Of a stretch of 22,578 nucleotides of DNA, positions 14,006 through 20,531 are shown in pieces; position 1 is the first letter of the stretch, and each line of letters starts with the position of its first letter. Source of the DNA: Nitrosopumilaceae archaeon (GTDB lineage Archaea; Thermoproteota; Nitrososphaeria; Nitrososphaerales; Nitrosopumilaceae); contig JACENB010000136.1 in the NCBI GenBank assembly GCA_013867245.1, positions 1 to 22,578 on the forward strand, written 5' to 3'. The position numbers and the translations under genes were made by a program. The notes under the pieces were generated by a model. The model did no database searches and was not told the DNA's origin. It worked only from the letters and a program-made list of their open reading frames with translations.

Positions 14006-14542
14006 ATGAAAAGCGAACTAATAGAAAATAGAATCATCGTATGGAATATAGAAGATTCAAAGAAACTTTTCAGTGAAGGATATTATGGAAAACCAATTGG
14101 AATGCCTAAACCAAAAATTGAAGAAATTGACGTTCCATTGATTTTAGATTTGATTGAAGGATATTACTTGTTAGAAAAGAAAAAAATTACAATCACCAAA
14201 TTAAAACAAAAAATCAAAACAAATGAAATGATTGAAATTTGTAAACAAGAAGTACATGATTTTGAAAAAAAGTATATTGTATACAAAAATTTTAGAGATA
14301 AAGGATACATAATTAATCCGGGAATTAAATTTGGATGTGATTTTGCAGTATATGAAAAAGGTCCAGGAATTGATCATGCACCATTTTTAATTCAGGTCTA
14401 TAACAGAAATGAACCAATAACATCTACAGGAATTGTTCTGGCAGGACGACTGGCTACAACAGTTAGAAAACAATTCATTTTAGCTATTCCGAAAGGAAAG
14501 GAGAAAGTAGATTTTCTTGCACTAGATTGGTGGAAAGCTTAA
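14006..14542 (+). CDS. endA: tRNA-splicing endonuclease (tRNA-intron lyase)
   Basis: The 178-residue length fits the short, single-domain archaeal EndA. The C-terminal nuclease domain has the full catalytic triad: Tyr116 in GIKFGCDFAVY, His124 in DHAPFLIQVY and Lys155 in TTVRKQFILA. The N-terminal domain (about 1-70) is a helix/strand unit as in Methanocaldococcus EndA. It cuts the bulge-helix-bulge junction of pre-tRNA and pre-rRNA introns. The short type often works as a homotetramer, though thaumarchaeal forms may pair with another subunit; this cannot be settled here. It shares TTAA at its stop with the convergent gene. Confidence 0.93.
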   Translation: MKSELIENRIIVWNIEDSKKLFSEGYYGKPIGMPKPKIEEIDVPLILDLIEGYYLLEKKKITITKLKQKIKTNEMIEICKQEVHDFEKKYIVYKNFRDKGYIINPGIKFGCDFAVYEKGPGIDHAPFLIQVYNRNEPITSTGIVLAGRLATTVRKQFILAIPKGKEKVDFLALDWWKA

Positions 14543-14916
14543 ACAGATTTAATGTGACCTGCAATGCGGTCATAAATTTCAAAGAGTTCTTTGGTTATTC
14601 CAAATGAAATATGATTATCCCATTTACCACGAATTCGAATTGCTGTATCAGTAGGTTCAACATAGATTGTTGCATCCTTTATGGTTTGTTTTGCAATCAT
14701 TTCATTTAATTCAGAATCAGAATTCAATTTAGTAGCTAAATCACCATAGCCAGTCCATTCTACCTTAGTAATTACTTTTGAACCAAAATGACCTTTAGTA
14801 CTCAAAGATGTCTTTGCAGTATAATTAACACCAGAAGAACCAGCATTTTTTCTTACAATAAATTGTGCTTGAAATCTATCTAAAGCGCCCCAAGGAAGTG
14901 GATTTGGATCTTGCAT
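14539..14916 (-). CDS. Hypothetical protein, 125 residues
   Basis: I do not recognise a family. The protein looks soluble and mostly beta: QAQFIVRKNAGSSGVNYT, KGHFGSKVITKVEWTGYG, and DATIYVEPTDTAIRIRGKWDN are consecutive amphipathic strands, and the C-terminus (ITKELFEIYDRIAGHIK) is a helix. No cysteine pair, membrane segment or signal peptide is present. Its ATG lies two bases after the stop of the upstream 78-residue gene, so the two are translationally coupled. Convergent with endA through a shared TTAA. Confidence 0.6.
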   Translation of the reverse strand: MQDPNPLPWGALDRFQAQFIVRKNAGSSGVNYTAKTSLSTKGHFGSKVITKVEWTGYGDLATKLNSDSELNEMIAKQTIKDATIYVEPTDTAIRIRGKWDNHISFGITKELFEIYDRIAGHIKSV

Positions 14917-14918
14917 AA

Positions 14919-15155
14919 TTATCCCTTTTGAATTATTTGTACGACGTCAATATTTGAATTTTTAATTTCAATACACCCCTTATTTGTAACCATTCTAGGA
15001 GTTTGAGAAAAATATCTACTATAGTAATCATCATGTTCAACTTCATCCGTGGCAATTTCTTTAGATTCAGAATCTACACCGATCTCTTTTAGCATATCAC
15101 TGAATTTTTCAGGCCATGTTTGATAGATAAAAGTGTCAGATTCGGTATCATGCAT
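14919..15155 (-). CDS. Hypothetical acidic protein, 78 residues
   Basis: I do not recognise a family. It is acidic, with Asp/Glu clusters (GVDSESKEIATDEVEHDD) between a Trp-containing N-terminus (IYQTWPEKFSDMLKEIG) and a C-terminal VTNKGCIEIKNSNIDVVQII that looks like two strands. Its ATG (15153-15155) directly abuts the divergent ATG of the tandem SDR gene in the palindrome ATGCAT. A TATA-like TTGATATCTTTAT near 15180-15192, inside the SDR frame, lies about 25-30 bases upstream, which supports this start. It is the first gene of a two-gene leftward unit. Confidence 0.55.
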   Translation of the reverse strand: MHDTESDTFIYQTWPEKFSDMLKEIGVDSESKEIATDEVEHDDYYSRYFSQTPRMVTNKGCIEIKNSNIDVVQIIQKG

Positions 15156-17018
15156 AAAAAAACTCTCAACATACCCACAAATAAAGATATCAAGAAAAAA
15201 GCCCTAGAGATCAATCCAAATAAATATGCAAAAGTTTTTTATTTTTTTAACTTGAAATTCCAAGGTAAAACTGCATTAATTACAGGTAGTGGTACAGGAA
15301 TTGGTAAGGCCATAGCTACTAAATTTGTTGAAAATGGTGCAAGTGTGATTATTTTAGGTAGAAGAAAAGAACCATTAGAAGAAGCATCAAAAGATCTAGA
15401 ACAAATTATTTCAAATAAAAATAGTGGTGCATCTGTTAAAATTTTTGCCGGAGTAGATGTTGCAGACGAATCAGCAATGACCTCAATGTTTGATGCACTA
15501 AAAAATGACAATGTTAACGTAGATTATATTATTAACAATGCAGGAGTTTCAGGTCCTGTAACATGTTTTCCAAATTCACCATTAAAAGATTTCAAAAGTA
15601 CAATTGCAATTCATCTAACAGGTACATTTTGGGGTTCAGTTCAAGCACTAAAAGTAATGAAAGAAGGTGGAAAAATTATCACAATTTCAACATTCTTTAC
15701 AGAAGAAAGACCACTTGAACAAAGACCTTACAGATTTAGAAGTCCATATACAGCATCACAAGGAGCTAAAAATAGACTTGCTGAAGCAATGTCATGGGAA
15801 TTAACTGACAAAGGAATCATATCAATTGCAACAAACCCAGGCCCAGTACACTCAGATAGAATTTACAAAACAGTATATCCAAAAGCTGCAGCTGAATTCA
15901 TGAGAGTTAGCGGATTTGAAGACTTGAGTCCTACAGAAGTTGAAGAAGCAAAAGATGATTTGTTAGAATGTATTCTTGCAGATGGAATTGACAAAGAAGG
16001 AATTGCAAAAACTGCTGAGAAATTAGCAAATGGAAAAGATGTTGCAAAACTAACAGAGACATTTACAAATTTACTTACAAAAATTCAAACAATTGCTGAA
16101 AAAGTTCAAAACAATACATCACATATGATTGCTAACAGAGAATTTTTAGCTCAGACACAAGTATCAGAATCAGTTCTAAATTTGTGTGATGATGAAATTG
16201 CCAAAATCCTTAACGGAAAAGTTATTCCAGGAGATAGAGTATTTTATCCAGTAAAACCACATATTGGAACAACAGCTCCAGGAGTTCATCAGCCAGACTT
16301 TTCAGGTAAATCAGTTGTTTTTGCAATTGATGGTACTGATAAAACAGATGCTGAAAGAGTCGAGTTCTTAGCACAGCATGTTGAGAAAAACGGCGGTAAA
16401 GTAGCATGTTTCATTTCACAGTCAACTCCAACAGATGTTCAAGAATATATCAGTAGCAAATTCCATTCACATGTTGTAGACATTACAAATCCTGAAGAAA
16501 TGCAAAGATGGCTCAATACTGCCAAGACAAACCTAGGAGATATTTTAGGAGTAATTCATGTAACTGGAAAACTTCCAGAAATAGGAAAATTAACAGAATT
16601 AAACAGAGCAGGATGGGAAGAATTAGTTGCAAAATTCATTTCGACCCCAGCAACAGTAGCCCAAAGAGCACTAGAGCATTTTGTTCCAGGAGGAGACAAA
16701 GACCCAAGATTATACAAAGACACCAAAGGTGCAATTATGATAATTGGTCCAGATTTACCAATTGGACGTAAAGTAACTGGAACACAAAGAGCTCAAGTTG
16801 AAGTTTTCAGAGGGGCATTAAGACCATTTACTACAACCGTAAATCAAGAGTTAAGTGATGTTTTGAAATCAAAAATTAGAATGTTCACAGTTTTCCCAGG
16901 TTCAGTCACAGGGGCAGAACCAGATAATCAGAAAATTGCCGATGCATTTAATTTCCTAGTTTCAGAAAATGCAGCTTCATCTGCAGAAGTAACATTCTGT
17001 GTTGATGAAACAAGATAA
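15150..17018 (+). CDS. Tandem short-chain dehydrogenase/reductase (SDR-SDR fusion)
   Basis: Counted from ATG 15150 the protein has 622 residues. Residues 38-265 are one SDR domain: cofactor loop TGSGTGIG at 45-52, basic GRR at 70-72 (favouring NADP), NNAG at 129-132, Ser180 in ITISTFF, Tyr200 and NPGPV at 229-233. The catalytic lysine of YxxxK is Gln204 (YTASQ); Lys207 is seven residues after Tyr. Residues 265-380 are a helical insert. Residues 385-620 form a second, degenerate SDR domain without TGxxxGxG or NNAG. The tandem layout recalls each half of Chloroflexus-type bifunctional malonyl-CoA reductase, but identity is unproven. A TTG at 15120 would add ten residues and overlap the divergent gene. 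The MaoC-like gene follows after 2 bases. Confidence 0.85.
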   Translation: MHKKTLNIPTNKDIKKKALEINPNKYAKVFYFFNLKFQGKTALITGSGTGIGKAIATKFVENGASVIILGRRKEPLEEASKDLEQIISNKNSGASVKIFAGVDVADESAMTSMFDALKNDNVNVDYIINNAGVSGPVTCFPNSPLKDFKSTIAIHLTGTFWGSVQALKVMKEGGKIITISTFFTEERPLEQRPYRFRSPYTASQGAKNRLAEAMSWELTDKGIISIATNPGPVHSDRIYKTVYPKAAAEFMRVSGFEDLSPTEVEEAKDDLLECILADGIDKEGIAKTAEKLANGKDVAKLTETFTNLLTKIQTIAEKVQNNTSHMIANREFLAQTQVSESVLNLCDDEIAKILNGKVIPGDRVFYPVKPHIGTTAPGVHQPDFSGKSVVFAIDGTDKTDAERVEFLAQHVEKNGGKVACFISQSTPTDVQEYISSKFHSHVVDITNPEEMQRWLNTAKTNLGDILGVIHVTGKLPEIGKLTELNRAGWEELVAKFISTPATVAQRALEHFVPGGDKDPRLYKDTKGAIMIIGPDLPIGRKVTGTQRAQVEVFRGALRPFTTTVNQELSDVLKSKIRMFTVFPGSVTGAEPDNQKIADAFNFLVSENAASSAEVTFCVDETR

Positions 17019-17020
17019 GA

Positions 17021-17473
17021 ATGAAAAAGTTTTCAGAATTCATTATTGGTGAATCATTTTATTCAACATGTAGTATTTCAGATGATGAATTAGAAGAATA
17101 TCTTAAATTTTCTAGAATCAAAAATGTATTTTTAGAAAACAAAGTAAACGAAGGACGTCAGTTAGTTTCAGGCAGAGCAATTTTGTCAAGAATGGAAGGA
17201 GAATTCACAAGATTAAATCAAATTTATGGAAATCAAATAATATTTTCAGGGACAGATGGGGATACAGAATGGGGAAATAGAAATACCAGATTTCTAAAGC
17301 CTTTGTATACAGATCAAGTTTTAAAGTTAAAATTCACAATTGTTCAAAAAGAAGAGATAGATGAACAATTTGGAAAAATAATAATTGATTTTGAAGGCAG
17401 TACACAAGACAATGAAACAATAGTAATTTCTAAAAAAAATATTTACAGAATTAAAAAAGAACCAGAAAAATAA
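17021..17473 (+). CDS. MaoC-like hot-dog protein, catalytic dyad not seen
   Basis: The 150-residue protein has the length and strand order of a single hot-dog (MaoC/R-hydratase) domain: an N-terminal IIGESFYSTCSISDDELEEY, a central helix GRQLVSGRAILSRMEGEF, then TRFLKPLYTDQVLKLKFTIVQ (shown by its parts), and the last strands IIIDFEGS and VISKKNIYRI. In R-specific enoyl-CoA hydratases the active site is an Asp-x4-His in an N-P-x-H turn; I see no such turn. It is therefore probably an acyl-CoA-binding or altered-activity member. The gene begins 2 bases after the tandem SDR, so joint action on an acyl-CoA or acyl-thioester substrate is likely by inference. Confidence 0.7.
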   Translation: MKKFSEFIIGESFYSTCSISDDELEEYLKFSRIKNVFLENKVNEGRQLVSGRAILSRMEGEFTRLNQIYGNQIIFSGTDGDTEWGNRNTRFLKPLYTDQVLKLKFTIVQKEEIDEQFGKIIIDFEGSTQDNETIVISKKNIYRIKKEPEK

Positions 17474-17483
17474 TTAAGAAAAA

Positions 17484-17508
17484 CTAAGGAGCCGACTAGT
17501 CTCCTCAG
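17484..17508. terminator. GC-rich hairpin between convergent genes
   Basis: CTAAGGAG pairs with CTCCTCAG across a 9-base loop (CCGACTAGT), giving eight pairs with one A-C mismatch. It lies 11 bases after the MaoC-like stop and about 75 before the end of the TauE gene. Much richer in G+C than its surroundings, it may be a 3'-end processing or termination element, or part of a small RNA. No T-run follows directly. Confidence 0.35.
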
Positions 17509-17581
17509 CCATTAGATCAAAAGACCCAACGAACAACTTATTTCAAAAAATTACTATAAAAGGATAAAAAAATTTTTGAGG

Positions 17582-18346
17582 CTAAAAAAAGGAACCACTT
17601 GTAAAAGAATCAAAAAATAATTTTACAGCAGTGATTACAAGAACTATTGAAATTAGAATTTTCAAATTACGTTCCTTAATACTTATAGATAATTTGGCAC
17701 CAACTAATCCTCCAAAAAATGCACCAATTGCTAAGAATCCAGACTGAAGAAAATCAGGATGTCCCAAAATACTGTGAACAATCACTCCAGATAATGATGC
17801 AAATAATAAAATAAATTGTGAAGTTGGAGCAGCTCGTTTCATAGACATTCCCATACCAACAACCATTAATGGAACAAAGATAATTCCTCCACCTATTCCA
17901 AAAAAGGATGAAATAATTCCTGCAAAAAAGCTTGAACCAATGATAAGAAGAATTAATTGTTTTGAAATTATTTTTTCTTTTGATTCAACTTGCTTTCTAA
18001 CAAAAATGTAAACTGAAGATGCAATTAATACAAAACCAAACAGAATTTTAAAAATATCAGGAGCAACATCTGTAGAAATAACTGCACCAAGAATAGTACC
18101 AGGAATTGCAAGTAATCCAAGTTTTAATCCTAAAGAATATTCAATTCTTTTTTGTTTTGAGTAAGATATTGTAGAAGCTATTGAATTACTAAATGCAGCA
18201 AAAAGACTATTACTTGCAGCAACAGTAGGAGGAATTCCTAAAAAAGTTAAGACAGGAACAACAATAATCCCACCTCCAAGTCCTATCATAGAACCCAAAA
18301 TTCCAGCTGCAAATCCCAAAGGAATTAACCATAATTGATCAATCAT
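17582..18346 (-). CDS. TauE/SafE (TSUP) family membrane transporter
   Basis: The 254-residue protein (from ATG 18346; a TTG at 18358 is an alternative) has about eight membrane segments in two similar halves. Each half opens with the family signature: GSMIGLGGGIIVVP in the first and SSFFGIGGGIIFVPL in the second, followed by a T/S-rich helix (VAASNSLFAAF and AAPTSQFILLF). TSUP proteins move sulfite, sulfoacetate or other small organic or sulfur anions; the substrate is not readable from sequence. The basic loops (SYSKQKRIEY; FVRKQVESKEK) are probably cytoplasmic. It is the last gene of a leftward group that includes two exported-type proteins. Confidence 0.88.
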   Translation of the reverse strand: MIDQLWLIPLGFAAGILGSMIGLGGGIIVVPVLTFLGIPPTVAASNSLFAAFSNSIASTISYSKQKRIEYSLGLKLGLLAIPGTILGAVISTDVAPDIFKILFGFVLIASSVYIFVRKQVESKEKIISKQLILLIIGSSFFAGIISSFFGIGGGIIFVPLMVVGMGMSMKRAAPTSQFILLFASLSGVIVHSILGHPDFLQSGFLAIGAFFGGLVGAKLSISIKERNLKILISIVLVITAVKLFFDSFTSGSFF

Positions 18347-18383
18347 TGTAATCGCCAATCAAATAATTTTATCATATATTAGA

Positions 18384-19013
18384 CTACTTTAGAACAATTA
18401 AAGTCCACAAATATGACTCATTTTTAGTAGTAATTTCTAAAATCAACGTTTCATCACCCAATCCATCAACAGTAGATTTCAAAGGAGTTGTTTGAGATGA
18501 TTCCACATATTTTATTTCAGCAGCATCTATCCAAGCCTCAATAGACTCAAAGCCTCCAGGCTGTTTTTCATTCCAACAGTCACATACCAAAGATTCAATC
18601 ATACTTTCAAAAACAATTTTGACTTCATCAGATTTGGAATTTACAAAGGGTTTGGATTCAATAACAGCAATTGCCATAATAGGATTATCAGGAACACCAC
18701 CCATGCTAATATTTCCTAGAGATCTACCATCAGGGCCTTGTATGGCAGTTGTTGTGCAATAACTAATTTTAGATAAAATATCGTCACGAATTGCACAGTA
18801 ATTTCCAATAGTATGATCGGTAACAGGACTAGGAGTAGACATGAAAATATTTTCTTCAGATAAGGATGTCTTTATTTTTTCAACATCATAAAATGTAAAT
18901 CCATATTGATAGAGATTTTCCGAAGAAGGCATAGAAGATTCTTCAGGAATTAAAAAGATAGCAGCAGCAGAGATGATTATTACAATTATAGGAATTATAA
19001 TTTTAGAATTCAA
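18384..19013 (-). CDS. Membrane-anchored extracytoplasmic protein, unknown function
   Basis: An N-terminal hydrophobic segment (IIIPIIVIIISAAAIFLI, about residues 4-21) with no clear cleavage box is followed by a Ser/Pro linker and an outside domain of about 180 residues. That domain has four or five cysteines (NYCAIRDD, SYCTTTA, VCDCW), suggesting disulfides, and a C-terminal strand pattern ending SYLWTLIVLK. I do not recognise a family. The start is TTG at 19011-19013; no nearby ATG is in frame. The TauE gene follows 37 bases downstream and a DUF192 gene lies 41 bases upstream, so the three may be one transcript. Confidence 0.6.
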   Translation of the reverse strand: MNSKIIIPIIVIIISAAAIFLIPEESSMPSSENLYQYGFTFYDVEKIKTSLSEENIFMSTPSPVTDHTIGNYCAIRDDILSKISYCTTTAIQGPDGRSLGNISMGGVPDNPIMAIAVIESKPFVNSKSDEVKIVFESMIESLVCDCWNEKQPGGFESIEAWIDAAEIKYVESSQTTPLKSTVDGLGDETLILEITTKNESYLWTLIVLK

Positions 19014-19054
19014 TAATTATTTAAAAATAGATTATAAGATAAGGTTTTGCAATT

Positions 19055-19549
19055 CTAGATAGAAATTATTTCCATAATAGAATCTTTTGTAATGTTATTT
19101 TGTTCTACAAATCCGGATGTGACTTCAAGAATATATGTTGCTTCACCATCAGGTACAAAACTAGGACATCCAGCTGCAATTTCAACAGGGATTACACAAG
19201 GTGGCACATTTGTTTTGATGTGAACAACCTTTCCATCACCATCAAACCAAATCATATCCAGTTCAAATTGCATGTTAAGCATCCATAATGAATACAATCC
19301 CTGTTCTGGGAATACAAAAAGCATTCCTTGATCTAATGGCAATTGATCTTGAAACATCAATCCACGAACACGAGTGGGTTCAGTATCAGCTATCTGTACT
19401 TCAAGTAAAGTGTTATCAACTTTAATCATACCTTTAGGAAATTTGACTTGTTCAAGCTTTATCTCACTTGGCAGGGTTAACAATCCAATAGAACCAATAA
19501 TTACAGCAGCAATGAATATGGGGATCAGTGCTTGTGCCTTAGTAGTCAT
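19055..19549 (-). CDS. DUF192 protein with N-terminal membrane anchor
   Basis: Residues 8-26 are a membrane segment (IPIFIAAVIIGSIGLLTLP). Residues 45-160 are a DUF192 (COG1430) domain, identified by RVRGLMFQDQLPLDQGMLFVF, the LWMLNMQFELDMIWFD block where most members have FWMKNTxxPLD, and the final VPDGEATYILEV. The fold is a small beta barrel placed outside the membrane; no biochemical role has been shown that I know of. The family's ordinary Lys-Asn in WMKNT is Leu-Asn here. The upstream neighbour is 39 bases away in the same direction. Confidence 0.85.
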   Translation of the reverse strand: MTTKAQALIPIFIAAVIIGSIGLLTLPSEIKLEQVKFPKGMIKVDNTLLEVQIADTEPTRVRGLMFQDQLPLDQGMLFVFPEQGLYSLWMLNMQFELDMIWFDGDGKVVHIKTNVPPCVIPVEIAAGCPSFVPDGEATYILEVTSGFVEQNNITKDSIMEIISI

Positions 19550-19587
19550 AATCTAGATTAGTTCAATCCTATTAAAAACTCAGTGTG

Positions 19588-19938
19588 TTAACTAACAGTT
19601 TTTCTAAAATCACTAATGGTAGAAATAGTGTTTTTAGTATGATGACCAATATCATGAATAGTACTTCCGTTGTATTTTTTATCCAAATACCTTCCAGCAA
19701 CTATCATTGGCCCACCTATTGCACAAGTTACTCCAGTGGGTTCAGGAATCCATAACATCAAAAATCCAATTTTTTGAAGTTTTTTGCCTGGGGCAGGTGC
19801 TTTTTGTAAAGCCCCTAAAGAACGAGCTGTTTTAGAATCATCCATTTTAGCAATGTCAGAGTAAAGATCAGCCCTACGCTTAGCAGATTCTGAAAATTTT
19901 TGTAATTTTGCTAGTCGTGCCTTTAACGGATCATTCAT
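19588..19938 (-). CDS. Hypothetical protein, 116 residues
   Basis: I do not recognise a family. The N-terminal half (residues 1-55) is basic and helical (ARLAKLQKFSESAKRRADLY), probably a coiled coil. The C-terminal half has a moderately hydrophobic stretch, GFLMLWIPEPTGVTCAIGGPM (about 58-80, here given by its limits), which may touch or cross the membrane once, and then RYLDKKYNGSTIHDIGHH. It starts at ATG 19936-19938 and is divergent from the MntR-like gene. A TATA-like CTTAACTAATTT lies about 27 bases upstream on the minus strand. Confidence 0.55.
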   Translation of the reverse strand: MNDPLKARLAKLQKFSESAKRRADLYSDIAKMDDSKTARSLGALQKAPAPGKKLQKIGFLMLWIPEPTGVTCAIGGPMIVAGRYLDKKYNGSTIHDIGHHTKNTISTISDFRKTVS

Positions 19939-20066
19939 TTCAACATTATTTTAGAAAAAATTAGTTAAGATTCAAAGATAAACAATGATTACCCTCAAGT
20001 CAACAAAGAATAACTAAGTCAAACAGACATAAAATTATAGTAGATTATTGATCATAACAAGAATAG

Positions 20067-20531
20067 ATGAAAAATAAAAACTCAAAGAGATTAGATTCAA
20101 TTAAAGCGGCACATGAAGTGGAGAAAACACGATCAAGTTCCAGAATGGAAGATTATTTAGAAATTATTTCAGAATTAGTAGAACTGAAAGGTTATGCTAC
20201 AACATTAGATATTTCAAGATACATGAACGTTAGTGCCCCAAGTGTTACTAAAATGCTACAGAGATTAGATGAAGGAAAATTTTTAGAATATGAAAAATAT
20301 CATGGAATTAATCTAACAAAGAAAGGAATTCAAATTGCAGAAGGAATTAGACAAAACCATGGAATATTGTTAGAATTCTTCGAGATTTTAGGAGTAGGAT
20401 ACGATACTGCAAATCAAGATACTGAAGGAATTGAACATCACCTTAATCCAAAAACAATCAAACAATTAAGAAAATTCATTACTTTTCTAAAAGCAAATCC
20501 AAAAATTATTGATAATTTTAAAAATCTTTAA
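20067..20531 (+). CDS. MntR-like (DtxR family) metal-dependent transcription regulator
   Basis: The 154 residues comprise a winged helix (about 27-90; recognition helix SAPSVTKMLQRLD, wing KYHGINLTKKG) and a helical dimerisation domain (about 90-152); no SH3-like third domain is present, as in MntR. Compared from memory with Bacillus subtilis MntR, all six Mn ligands are present at a constant offset of 21: Asp29, Glu32, His98, Glu120, Glu123 and His124. The Asp at the first position (Met in DtxR) marks the manganese-type site. An extra basic 26-residue N-terminal tail precedes the domain. The likely job is repression of metal uptake when Mn(II) (or Fe(II)) is plentiful; no target gene is adjacent. 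It overlaps the convergent gene by 14 bases. Confidence 0.9.
   Translation: MKNKNSKRLDSIKAAHEVEKTRSSSRMEDYLEIISELVELKGYATTLDISRYMNVSAPSVTKMLQRLDEGKFLEYEKYHGINLTKKGIQIAEGIRQNHGILLEFFEILGVGYDTANQDTEGIEHHLNPKTIKQLRKFITFLKANPKIIDNFKNL

Noticed and set aside
15120..15149. TTG at 15120 as the start of the tandem SDR
   Set aside because: It would overlap the divergent gene by 36 bases and adds ten residues with no family support; the ATG at 15150 is preferred.
15150..17018. Calling the tandem SDR a malonyl-CoA reductase outright
   Set aside because: The layout is similar, but the catalytic Lys is missing and I could not align the two; only a resemblance is claimed.
17474..17581. tRNA or C/D-box sRNA in the GC-rich spacer
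   Set aside because: No cloverleaf can be drawn and no convincing C (RUGAUGA) and D (CUGA) box pair was found on either strand.
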